Shown piece by piece: positions 1 through 9,300 of a stretch of DNA of 64,000 nucleotides. Origin of the DNA: Myxococcales bacterium (lineage in GTDB: Bacteria; Myxococcota_A; Polyangia; Polyangiales; Polyangiaceae); assembly GCA_016712525.1 (NCBI GenBank), contig JADJQX010000006.1:930001-994000 (forward strand), written 5' to 3'. The notes beneath the pieces are model-generated. The model did not search any database, was not told the DNA's origin, and was given only the letters and a program-made list of their open reading frames with translations. How positions within the stretch are numbered: the first letter of the stretch is position 1; each line of letters begins with the position of its first letter. The position numbers were made by a program, and so were the translations under genes.

Positions 1-2
1 CG

Positions 3-1952
3 AGCTTCCACTGGGCGCCGGAGAAGCAAATTCCGGTGATCCGCACGTTCGTGGACAAGGCGATCGCCGAGGCGATGGCGCTGCGAGCGAAGATCCCCGA
101 CCTCGCCAACTCGGATGACGTACGCGAGAAGCGGCAGCTCCTACGGGACGCGGACGACGCGCTCGCGAAGGTGCGGATGGTGGGCGATGCGGTAGTGGCG
201 AGTTTCTTCTCAGAGGACAAGCCGAAGGGACGGGAAGAAGCGAGACAGCGGTGGGAAACGAAGGCACAGGCCTGGCTATCGGGACGCGACTCGTCCGGCG
301 ATGTTGCCGGCTTCGTCGCTGATTTGCGCGCGGGCGAGAAGCCGGTGCCGTGTTTTCACTGGGAGGTCGAGTTTCCCGAGGTGTTTTCGTCGCCGCGCTG
401 CGGATTCCACGGCGTTGTTGGCAACCCTCCGTTCCTCGGTGGTACGCGGATCAGTTCGCATCTCGGCAAGACGTACCTCGACGCTATTGGCTCGCTGTTC
501 CCCGGATGCGGCAACCGGGCCGACTTGGTCGCTTACTTCTTCCGCCGGGGGTTCTCTTTGATTCGGGCGGGCGGGTGTTTGGGACTGCTGGCGACCAACA
601 CGATCGCACAGGGCGATACACGCGCAGGGGGACTTCGAGTTCTGCGTCATCACGGGGCTTGGCTCTACGATGTCAGGAAACGAGTCCGGTGGCCGGGCAC
701 CGCGGCCGTGGTCGTCAGCGTCATCCACGTGGCGAAGGAACGCCAAATCCCCTCGCCCGTTCTGGATGGAAATGCAGTCCCCCTCATCACGGCCTTCCTC
801 TTCGATCGAGGGTCTGATGACGACCCTGCACCCCTGAGGTCGAATCATGGTCGGGCTTTTTCCGGCATTGATCTGAAGGGCCTCGGATTCACCTTCCAGG
901 ATGGCAACGACAAGGCTCACCCGCTATCTGCTGCGCGTACGCTGTTGAGCGTTCATCCCGAATTGGCGGAGCGCATCGTGCCGTTCGTCGGCGGGGAAGA
1001 GCTGAACGAGGAATTGAACCCCGGGAGCGAACGACTGGTCGCGTGCCTTTCGGACCTCGAAGAAGAAGATCTCCAAACGGTAGCTGCGCTCGCCAACCTC
1101 ATCGTGCCCAAAGTCGCATCCCAGCGATCAACGATGAGCGGCGACGTGCGCGACTGGCCCGCATGGAAGTTCTGGAGACCTCGCCCGGAGTTCTTGAGAA
1201 TTCGGGGGATGTTCCCCCGCTATCTCGCTCGACCGTCGATCAGCAAGCATCACGCGCTGCGGTTCCTTTCGGGGCGAACGCTCCCATCGCACAATGTAAC
1301 TGTGCTCATGTATGAAGAGTGGGCAGCGTTCGCTGTTCTACAGTCCCGTGTGCACGAAGTCTTTGCATCGTCGCTCTCGTCTTCACTTGAGGACCGGCAG
1401 GGATATCGGCCATCCGACTGTTTCGAGACTTTTTCGTTCCCCGAGGACTGGGCGATCATACCGGAGCTCGAGAGCGCTGGTTCGAAGTACGAGGAGTGCC
1501 GAAGCCAAGCAATGACAGAGCGTCGCGAAGGTCTGACTGACACATATAATCGCTTCCACGACCCGGACGAATCTGCTCCTACAATCCTCAAGCTTCGGGA
1601 GCTGCATGCCGCAATGGACCGGGCCGTCCTCGATGCCTACGGCTGGACCGATATCCAGCCGATCTGCGAGTTCCTCCTCGACTACGAGGAAGAGGACGAC
1701 GAGGCGGAGTCCTCCGCCGGTCGCCGCAAGAAGAAGCCGTGGCGCTACCGTTGGCCTGATGATGTCCGCGACGAAGTGCTCGCCCGTCTCCTCGAGCTGA
1801 ACGCCCAGCGCGCGAAGCAAGAAGCCAACAGACCGCCGGCAGTCGCTCAAGCAGCGGAGGCAGCTGACGGCAAGAAGTCTCGTAGTCGCGGGAAGGGCAA
1901 GAAGCCGACGCCGGTGGGTCAGGGCGGTTTGTTTGGCGGGGAGAGCGAATAG
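3..1952 (+). CDS. drmMI: DISARM adenine-N6 DNA methyltransferase DrmMI, 5' end outside window
   Basis: This is the C-terminal part of an Eco57I/PglX-like adenine methyltransferase, the self-marking enzyme of DISARM. The reading frame is open to the left edge, so the true start lies upstream; the first in-window GTG is at 36. Catalytic motif IV, NPPF, is at 423-434, about residue 130 counted from position 36, preceded by the usual W-E-x-x-F-P-E-V-F segment. A target-recognition-like half follows with a C-terminal F-E-T-F-S-F-P block typical of this family. The tail is Lys/Arg-rich. The stop directly abuts the next ATG. Synteny with drmA-drmB-drmC downstream gives the name. The SAM-binding motif I is not in the window. 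Base composition is locally less GC-rich than in drmA-C, which suggests foreign origin. Confidence 0.8.
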   Translation, partial: SFHWAPEKQIPVIRTFVDKAIAEAMALRAKIPDLANSDDVREKRQLLRDADDALAKVRMVGDAVVASFFSEDKPKGREEARQRWETKAQAWLSGRDSSGDVAGFVADLRAGEKPVPCFHWEVEFPEVFSSPRCGFHGVVGNPPFLGGTRISSHLGKTYLDAIGSLFPGCGNRADLVAYFFRRGFSLIRAGGCLGLLATNTIAQGDTRAGGLRVLRHHGAWLYDVRKRVRWPGTAAVVVSVIHVAKERQIPSPVLDGNAVPLITAFLFDRGSDDDPAPLRSNHGRAFSGIDLKGLGFTFQDGNDKAHPLSAARTLLSVHPELAERIVPFVGGEELNEELNPGSERLVACLSDLEEEDLQTVAALANLIVPKVASQRSTMSGDVRDWPAWKFWRPRPEFLRIRGMFPRYLARPSISKHHALRFLSGRTLPSHNVTVLMYEEWAAFAVLQSRVHEVFASSLSSSLEDRQGYRPSDCFETFSFPEDWAIIPELESAGSKYEECRSQAMTERREGLTDTYNRFHDPDESAPTILKLRELHAAMDRAVLDAYGWTDIQPICEFLLDYEEEDDEAESSAGRRKKKPWRYRWPDDVRDEVLARLLELNAQRAKQEANRPPAVAQAAEAADGKKSRSRGKGKKPTPVGQGGLFGGESE

Positions 1953-2984
1953 ATGACGACCGTTCTGCAGAAGCTCTCGCTCAATGCGTATCGCGGCGTC
2001 ACCGGCCTCGTGCTCGAGAACCTCACGCCTGTGAGCCTCGTGGTTGGTGCGAACAACTCGGGCAAGAGCTCGATCCTCGAGGCGGCCGGGCTGCTGCTGC
2101 GCCCACCCGATCCCGGGCAGTGGGTCAGCGCTGTTCGCCGACGGGACGCCGATCTCGCGCTGGTGGATGGCATCTGGTCGATGTTCCCTGGTGCTGAGGC
2201 GGTCCATCCCGAGGACGGCCCCCAGCAGTCGTCGGCCATCGAGCTCAGCGCCACGCTGGGTGACCGGGAGCGCACCGTGTCCGCCACGGCACAGGCCTCG
2301 GAGCTTCCTGGCGCTGCAGAGGGAGCTGAGCTTGCAGTTCGCGTCGACGTCAGCGTCAACGGCGAACCGGCGATTGAGCTCCGCTTCCCCGGCATCAAGC
2401 CGGTGGTTCACCAGGTCCCCGTCTACCGTGTGTTCACGGTGACACCGTCCTCGCACTACTCGACGAGCGTGTTCGTCGAGCAGCTTAGCCAAGTGGTAGA
2501 TGCCGGTCGCAAGCAACTCGCCGTGCAGCTCATGGGGCTGTTCGACGCCGAGGTCGAGGACCTCGACGTGATCAAGTCGCACGGACGCGAAGCGGTTCGC
2601 GTGACACACGCGAGTCGTGGCGTCGTCGACCTCTCGTCGTTCGGCGACGGCGTTCGTAGGGCGGCTGCTTTGGCCCTGACGCTCACGCGGGCCTCGCAGG
2701 GGGTGCTCCTCATCGACGAGATCGAATCCGGTATCCACCACCGCGTGCTTCGTCCCGTGATCGGCAAGCTGCTGGAAGCGGCGGCTGCCGCCCAGGTTCA
2801 GATTCTGGCGACGACGCACAGCCTCGAGGCCGTGGACGCCATCATCGGCTCCATCGAGGACCGCGGCACGCCGGACGCGCTCAGCGCCTTCTGGGTGCAG
2901 CGGCAGGACGGCAAGCACGAGGTCCGCCGCTACGACTTCGCGAAGCTCTGCACGCTGCGCGAAGGGGGGCTCGACATCCGATGA
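1953..2984 (+). CDS. AAA15/OLD-family ATPase embedded in the DISARM operon
   Basis: A 343-aa ABC-type ATPase of the AAA15/OLD (SMC-like) class. Walker A is GANNSGKSS at residues 32-40. A signature-like segment with FGDGVRRA comes before Walker B (LLIDEIESGIH, acidic pair near 255-256), and the H-loop (ATTHSLE) has its His near 289. The nuclease/TOPRIM domain fused in classic OLD and GajA proteins is missing; the next gene seems to supply it in trans. The ATG follows the methylase stop with no gap, and the stop overlaps the next start (ATGA). ATPase plus TOPRIM pairs are known in defence systems such as PARIS and Gabija. Its role in DISARM is inference; it may be a nested independent defence unit. 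Confidence 0.72.
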   Translation: MTTVLQKLSLNAYRGVTGLVLENLTPVSLVVGANNSGKSSILEAAGLLLRPPDPGQWVSAVRRRDADLALVDGIWSMFPGAEAVHPEDGPQQSSAIELSATLGDRERTVSATAQASELPGAAEGAELAVRVDVSVNGEPAIELRFPGIKPVVHQVPVYRVFTVTPSSHYSTSVFVEQLSQVVDAGRKQLAVQLMGLFDAEVEDLDVIKSHGREAVRVTHASRGVVDLSSFGDGVRRAAALALTLTRASQGVLLIDEIESGIHHRVLRPVIGKLLEAAAAAQVQILATTHSLEAVDAIIGSIEDRGTPDALSAFWVQRQDGKHEVRRYDFAKLCTLREGGLDIR

Positions 2985-3832
2985 GCGCCTTCTTCTACAT
3001 CGTGACCGAGGGCGTGCACGACGTCGCGTTCCTCGGCCGGCTCTTGTCGGTGGCCCACGGGGCGAGCCGCATCAAGAAGCTCGAGGACCTGGACGACGCG
3101 CTGCGCGGCTGGCTCGGCGGCTTCAAGTGGCCCAACAGGAGCGGCGCCCACTACGACATCTCCCGCCTCGCCGTTCCCGCGCCCGCGTTCTACCGGCTGG
3201 CCACGAACGAGGTGGTGGCGCTCCGAAATGCCCAGGGGCTCACCGAGATCGGCAAGACGCTCGAGATCGACCTCGAGGCGTTTAGCCGCGCGCAGAACGG
3301 ACCCGAGGCGATCGGCGTCGTGCTCGACAGCGACGATGAGCCGGCGGAGCAGCGCTTCGCGAAGCTGAAGACCGCGCTCGAAGCTGTGAAGCTTCCGGCG
3401 CCGCCCTCGCTCTGCGCGGTGAGTAGCGGCAGCCCCAGGGTGGGCGTCTTCGCGCTCCCCGAGCCCGGGGCCGCGGGCACGCTCGAAGACGTGCTGCTCG
3501 CGCTCGGCGACGCCGCCTACCCGGAGCTGGCGGCGGCCGCGCGGGGCTACGCGGACCAGTGGAGGCAGAAGGCAGACGCCGAGCCCGCCACGCTCGACTG
3601 GAAAGAGCTGAGGAAGCCTGCCGGCGCTAAGAAGGCGATGATTGGCGCGATGACCGCGGTCCTCAAGCCCGGCAAGTCGACGCAGGTGTCGCTCGAGGAC
3701 AACCGCTGGGTGAGCGAGCACACGAAGGCGCTTGCGTGCCTGCAGCCGAGCCTCGCCTTTTTGAGCGCGCTGTTCGGCGTGCCGACTATGGGCTCTGAGT
3801 ACCGCGAAGCACCTTCGGGGGCGAATATATGA
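2981..3832 (+). CDS. TOPRIM-like (DUF3226-type) protein paired with the OLD-like ATPase
   Basis: A 283-aa protein that starts inside the ATPase stop (ATGA overlap), which fits a translationally coupled pair. Near the N-terminus it has the TOPRIM acidic motif (V-T-E-G-x-x-D, Glu near residue 10). A second acidic motif, V-V-L-D-S-D-D-E, lies near residues 113-120. This is the E...DxD layout of TOPRIM nucleases and DUF3226 proteins, which are commonly encoded beside AAA15 ATPases. The expected role is a metal-dependent nuclease controlled by the ATPase. The family call rests on motif pattern and context. The rest of the protein has no motif I recognise. Confidence 0.6.
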   Translation: MSAFFYIVTEGVHDVAFLGRLLSVAHGASRIKKLEDLDDALRGWLGGFKWPNRSGAHYDISRLAVPAPAFYRLATNEVVALRNAQGLTEIGKTLEIDLEAFSRAQNGPEAIGVVLDSDDEPAEQRFAKLKTALEAVKLPAPPSLCAVSSGSPRVGVFALPEPGAAGTLEDVLLALGDAAYPELAAAARGYADQWRQKADAEPATLDWKELRKPAGAKKAMIGAMTAVLKPGKSTQVSLEDNRWVSEHTKALACLQPSLAFLSALFGVPTMGSEYREAPSGANI

Positions 3833-5415
3833 GCAATGCAAAATTGCTGGCTGTCACGGTCGAGCGCTTCAAGTCGTTCGAGGCGCGCACCCGGGTTGAA
3901 CTCGCGCCGCTCACAATCATCTTGGGGCGCAACAACTCGGGCAAGAGCTCGCTGATCCAAAGCCTGCTTCTCCTGAAGCAGACCTTGCGCGACGCGCGAT
4001 CTGACGTGATGTTCAAGCACGAGGGGGACGTCGAGGCATTCAACCTCCGCGAGCTGACGTTCGGCTGGCCGGCGCAGGCGGATTCCGTGCCCGGCCCCTC
4101 AATCGTCGTCGAGTGGGAGTGCGATGTTGCCGTGCGCGCGACATTTGAACAGCCTCGGCCGCCAGATCTAGCCAACCTAGCGAAGCTGTCCGGGGTCCCG
4201 TGGCTCGCCAGCCCGCCGGAGCGACGCACGCTCCGCACGACGATGTCCATCGATACCCTCGAGGTCCGCGGCACTACGAAAGTGGGATCGATTCGACTCG
4301 AATCGATCGAGGCAGAACGTACGACGACTCTGGCGATCACAGTTGGCGAGAGTGGTTCGTCATGCACCTGGAACGGCCAGAGTGCCTCCAAGATCGATGT
4401 TGAGTTCGACCACTTTATTCCGTACCTGCGCGTCGACCGTGGCGAGCTGGGGCCGCGCGATAAGCAGCGCGCCTGGCACAACGCCCACCTCGTTCTATTC
4501 GCCCAACCCCTAGAGGATCTGAAGAAGCTCCTGTCGGACATGCAGTACCTGGGCTCCAGCCGCGAGCCTCCGCCAAGTCTGTACAGGGTTAAGGCGGCGC
4601 CAAATGAGCTTGGCGTGAGCGGGGAACTTGCGGCCAATCTCCTCCATCGACGCGAGCGCGAGATTGTCCATTTTCTCCCGTTGCTCGACATCTCGGCCGG
4701 AGCGTTGAACGTTTCGCGAACGGTCCGCGCTCGCCCGCTTGTTGACGCTGTCAACGACCTTATGAAGGCGCTGTCCGTGCGCGCGAATGTGCGTGTTCAG
4801 GAAGTTCAGGAGGTTGGATTCCGGGTGCTGTTCGGCGAAGCGAGCCTCGTGCACGTTGGACGAGGTCTCGGTTATCTCCTCCCACTCGTGGCGATCGGCC
4901 TGTTCGCAGACCCGATGCGATTCACTGGAGCCGCTGAGGACCTTCCGTTGAACGAGTATGCCAAGTGCTGCGGCGCCTTCACTCAGGTCGCGCTCGAAGA
5001 ACCAGAGGCGCACCTCCATCCGAAGGTTGCCAGTCGGCTAGCGCACTGGCTGGTCAGCCTGGCAATGTCGAACCGACGCATGATGGTTGAGACGCACAGT
5101 GACCACCTCGTGCGGCGGCTGCGCGGCCTCGCGGCGCGCGCAGGCAAAGGATCCGATCTGGAGCGGTGGTTGCTCGAGAACGTCGTGGTCCTCAGCGTCG
5201 AGCAGGACGCGCAGGGTCGCTCGACCGTGACGTCGAGTCGTCTCACCGCTGAAGGTGGCGTGGGGGAGGTGTGGCCCGCCGACTTCATGGATGAGGCGAC
5301 TGACGAAGAGAGTGCCATCTACTATGCGAAGCTCGACAAGACGAAAGACGACGCCACCACCGGGAACGTGAACTGGAACGACAGCGACGAGCCCGAGAGG
5401 GACGAAACGCCATGA
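3829..5415 (+). CDS. DUF3696-type AAA ATPase embedded in the DISARM operon
   Basis: A 528-aa second SMC/OLD-like ATPase. Walker A is GRNNSGKSS at residues 33-41. Walker B is the L-E-E-P-E-A-H-L-H block near residues 389-396, and the H-loop is E-T-H-S-D-H near 421-426. The C-terminal 100 residues (L-E-R-W-L-L-E-N-V ... G-E-V-W-P-A-D-F) match the C-terminal region typical of DUF3696 proteins. The start overlaps the previous stop by ATGA, and the stop overlaps the next start the same way. It is not a close copy of the ATPase at 1953, so two different ATPase-plus-partner pairs are nested in one operon. AT-rich codons near the start suggest a foreign origin. Confidence 0.72.
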   Translation: MSNAKLLAVTVERFKSFEARTRVELAPLTIILGRNNSGKSSLIQSLLLLKQTLRDARSDVMFKHEGDVEAFNLRELTFGWPAQADSVPGPSIVVEWECDVAVRATFEQPRPPDLANLAKLSGVPWLASPPERRTLRTTMSIDTLEVRGTTKVGSIRLESIEAERTTTLAITVGESGSSCTWNGQSASKIDVEFDHFIPYLRVDRGELGPRDKQRAWHNAHLVLFAQPLEDLKKLLSDMQYLGSSREPPPSLYRVKAAPNELGVSGELAANLLHRREREIVHFLPLLDISAGALNVSRTVRARPLVDAVNDLMKALSVRANVRVQEVQEVGFRVLFGEASLVHVGRGLGYLLPLVAIGLFADPMRFTGAAEDLPLNEYAKCCGAFTQVALEEPEAHLHPKVASRLAHWLVSLAMSNRRMMVETHSDHLVRRLRGLAARAGKGSDLERWLLENVVVLSVEQDAQGRSTVTSSRLTAEGGVGEVWPADFMDEATDEESAIYYAKLDKTKDDATTGNVNWNDSDEPERDETP

Positions 5416-6305
5416 TCGGCCTCCTCGACCCTGCGCTGTTCCTCGCCCGCGCCGAAGCCGAGGTGGTGAGCGACCTCGAGGTCGTTCTGCGCGCATGTCG
5501 CGAGCACAACGTCGAGCTAACGCCGCTCCGCGAGTATTGGCCCGCGCTCTGGAACGAACTCGGGAGCACGCTCGAGAGGCAACTTTCGCCGCAGGCGAAG
5601 CGGACGCTACAAGCGGTACGCAGCGCCGCCCCGCCGTCCGACGCGCACATCGCCTCGCTGTCGGCAAACGCGGGCGTCGCATGGCGTCGAGGATTCACCG
5701 TGCTGTTTGGCGGCCCCCACCTCCAGCCGCCGTGGACCGACAGAATGGCCCTCGCCGTGATTCGAGCTGCTTCGAACGGCCAGCAGGCGGTCATGTTCTG
5801 CCGCCGAGTGAACGGGCGCAACCTCGTCATTCACGCCGCTGGGAACTCCACGCTGCACGAGAACACGCGCTGGGTCCTCCACGTTCAGCCGAGCGGTGTC
5901 GGCCCGCGACAGGTGCTGTGCGTTCATCACCCACGCAACCTTCGTGAACGTTGGACGTCGCGTTTCGACTGGCGCCTGCCGACCACGTCTGACGGAGCGC
6001 GTTATCCCTTCTGCGTGCCGAACCAATGGTGGAAGGGCTCGACGACCGCGTTCCGCACCGTCTCTTCGAAGCCAGCCTGGATCGATGCGCACGGCAACGG
6101 ATGGGCGCGCCCGAACATCAACGGCGGGGCTGGGTACCACTGGGACGTCTTCATTCAGGACACAGCGGCGCAACAGGCGATCGGTGTGAACCAGATCAAC
6201 GTTGTCGAGTTTGGCGCTCCGTCGCCGGAAGGCCGACCCGGGCACCTGCACCATGTGCCGTCGGCGAAGCAGGCGGCCGTGATGGATGCGGGGTGGTCAT
6301 GCTGA
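5412..6305 (+). CDS. Unrecognised protein, partner of the DUF3696 ATPase
   Basis: A 297-aa protein translationally coupled to the DUF3696 ATPase (ATGA overlap). I do not recognise the family. The C-terminal third is rich in Trp, His and Asn, with a G-A-G-Y-H-W-D-V-F stretch and then G-H-L-H-H-V-P-S-A-K-Q, residues that could form a metal or catalytic site. There is no signal peptide or membrane segment. In many ATPase-based defence pairs the second gene is the effector, so an effector nuclease or toxin role is a reasonable guess but unproven. drmA starts about 50 nt downstream. Confidence 0.5.
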   Translation: MIGLLDPALFLARAEAEVVSDLEVVLRACREHNVELTPLREYWPALWNELGSTLERQLSPQAKRTLQAVRSAAPPSDAHIASLSANAGVAWRRGFTVLFGGPHLQPPWTDRMALAVIRAASNGQQAVMFCRRVNGRNLVIHAAGNSTLHENTRWVLHVQPSGVGPRQVLCVHHPRNLRERWTSRFDWRLPTTSDGARYPFCVPNQWWKGSTTAFRTVSSKPAWIDAHGNGWARPNINGGAGYHWDVFIQDTAAQQAIGVNQINVVEFGAPSPEGRPGHLHHVPSAKQAAVMDAGWSC

Positions 6306-6354
6306 GGGCCTGCCGGACCATGGATCTTATTCAACCGAAAGAGGGATCGCAGCT

Positions 6355-9300
6355 ATGACGACCTCCGCAGAGATCCGGCAGAGGCTCATCGAGACCCTCC
6401 AGCTCGACTTGGTTGGGCCCGGCCCTGGCCACGCGCTCGAGGCGGAGCGCCTGTGGGAGAGCGAGCCTCCGTCTCGCTGGTACCTCACGGGCTTCCTCGT
6501 TCCCACCCAGGCCCCCGAGTCGCAGCGGCACGACCCCGAATCCGAGGAGGTCCTCGACGCGGTCGTGGGCTCCGACGAAGGCACGGGTGACGACGACGTG
6601 GAGCCCGACAAGGCCCCTGCGCGCAAGGTCTTCCTGCCATCGTCGCTCGGCATCAGCGTGCTCGTGCCGAAGGGGGTGAAGACGCTCTCGGCCGAGGTGT
6701 TATGGGGGGACTACACGAAGGTCTCGACGGAGGATCCCGAGCACCCCGACCGCAAAGCGTGGCAGCGCACGCAGCGCAGGCACACCGTAGACGTCTCGCT
6801 TCCGCCGAAAGGGCTCGGTCGCACCGAGCTGCCCGATAGCCGCGGCGTGTGCCTCTACGCTGCCGCGCGCGATGTCAGCAACCTCGGCCCCAAAGGAAAC
6901 GAGCTGCCCGCGGGCACGCGGGCTGTCTCGGTCTTCGTCGTGAACGAGCGCGACCCCGAGGGCGAAGAGCGCGTCGACGAGGGGCACCTCTTCCAGGCCC
7001 AGCTGATCCTGAAGCTGAAGGAAGGCTTCGTCGCGCGACCCAACCTTCGCGGTCTGGTCGATGACGACGCTGACGAGCGCATCGCCGATGTTCAGTACCG
7101 CGACGCCTTCGAGTTTTCCGTGGGCCACGGCGTCTCGACCGACGTGATCGTCGAAGGTGACGCGTGCTACGAGGTTCGCAGCACGTGGATTCCGGTCGCG
7201 GCCGTCGAGAAGGTCGACCCCACCAGCATCGCCGGCGTGGAGCTCTCGATGGAGAAGCTCGCGGCCGTGAAGACGGCCGCGGAGGCAAAGGCCGCGCTCG
7301 GCGCGTTCAGCACGGAGTACGGCGCCTGGATCGCCAAGCAGCGCGCGGCTGCGCCGACCCAGCCGCGGCGCGCCGAGGTCGCGAAGGACCTCCTCGATCG
7401 CTGCGAGCTGGCGCGGCAGCGCATCGCCCAGGGGCTCGTCGAGCTCGAGGACCCGCTCGTGCTCGAGGCCTTCCAGATCGCCAACCGCACGATGGCGTCG
7501 GCGGCGCGGCAGCGAACAGCGCAGCTCAAGGGATGGCGACCCGACCAGGTAAGTGCTCCGACGTGGCGCCCGTTCCAGCTCGCCTTCGTGCTCATGAACC
7601 TTCGCGGCATCGCGAAGCCCACCGACCCGGAGCGTGAGGTCCTCGACCTCCTGTTCTTCCCCACGGGCGGCGGCAAGACGGAGGCCTACCTCGGCCTCGC
7701 CGCGTTCTCGCTCGCGCTCCGCAGGCTGCGCGATCCGAGCGTGACCTCGTCGGGCGTCAGCGTCCTGATGCGCTACACGCTGCGCCTGCTGACGCTGGAC
7801 CAGCTCGGCCGCGCGGCCACGCTCATCTGCGCCCTTGAGCTCGAGCGCCAGAAGGACGTCGAGAAGCTCGGCAAGTGGCCCTTCGAGATCGGCCTCTGGG
7901 TCGGTCGCAAGGCGACCCCGAACCGCATGGGCAAGAAGGGCGACAACGACCGCACGTCGGCGCGCGCGCGGACGATCGCGTTCCAGAACGACAGCAAGTA
8001 CAAACCCGCGCCGATCCCCATCGAGAACTGCCCGTGGTGTGGCACCAAGTTCGAGGCCACCTCGTTCCGCCTCACTCCCACGACGGATCAGCCGACCGAT
8101 CTGCGCATCACTTGCGCGAACGAGGACTGCGCGTTCACCCGCGACAACCCGCTCCCGATCGTCGCGGTGGACGAGCCGCTCTACCGACGCCTGCCGTGCT
8201 TCATCATCGCCACGGTCGACAAGCTCGCGTCGCTGCCGTGGCTCTCGACCCCGGGCAAGCTCTTCGGAAAGGTCGAGCGGTACGACGGCGGCGGCTTCTA
8301 TGGGGCGGGCGACGGTGCGGGCGGCAGCAAGCTGCCGCGGCCGTTCTTGCCGCCGGACCTCATCATCCAGGACGAGCTGCACCTCATCAGCGGCCCCCTC
8401 GGCACGATGGTCGGCCTCTACGAGACCGCCGTCGAGACCCTCTGTCGCCGTGAGGTCGCTGGCAAGACCGTGCTCCCGAAGATCGTGGCATCCACCGCGA
8501 CCGTGCGGCGCGCGGAGGCCCAGGTGCGCGCGCTCTTCAACCGCTCGCAGGTGGACGTGTTCCCGCCACCGGGGCCCGATCGGCGCGATTCATTCTTCGC
8601 GCACACCGTAAGCGCCACCGAGAAGCACCCTCGACTCTACGTCGGCGTGGCAGCCCAGGGGCGCAGCTTGAAGGTCGTGCTGCTGCGCACCTACCTCGCG
8701 ATGCTATCGGCCGGGAAGAAGCAGTACGACGCCGCCGGTGGCGCCGCCAACGCAACGAACCCTGCCGACCCGTACATGACACTTCTCGGGTACTTCAACG
8801 CCCTGCGCGAGCTAGGTGGAAGCCGCCGCATCGTCGAGGACGAGGTGAGAAGCCGGCTCCAGGGCTACTTCCGCCATCGAAGGGTGGCAGAGGCCGATTG
8901 CCCGTTCGTGGATCGCACGATCCAGTTCGACGCGATCGAGCTCACGTCGCGCGAGCCGACCAACCGCGTCGCACAGGCGAAGCGTCGCCTCGCGCTCCCG
9001 TTTGCGGAGGACGGCCGGGTCGACGTCGCGCTCGCGACGAATATGATCTCCGTCGGTCTCGACATCACGCGCCTTGGCCTGATGGTGGTGCTCGGTCAGC
9101 CGAAGACCTCGTCCGAGTACATCCAGGCCACGAGCCGCGTCGGCCGCGACGAGGAGCGCCCAGGTCTGGTCATCACCCTGCTCAACGTGCACAAGGCCCG
9201 CGACCGCTCGCACTACGAGCGGTTCGAGGCCTACCACGAGACCTTCTATCGGGCCGTCGAGGCGACGAGCGTGACGCCGTTCGCCCCACGCGCTGTCGAC

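Noticed and set aside
1383..2918. A 511-aa open frame on the minus strand across drmMI and the ATPase
   Set aside because: It crosses two real genes with clear motifs, and its composition (Arg/His/Leu-rich) is typical of a shadow.
1953..3832. Calling the ATPase/TOPRIM pair PARIS or Gabija
   Set aside because: GajA is a fused protein with a helicase partner, and PARIS uses another TOPRIM type. The pair resembles them only in general design.
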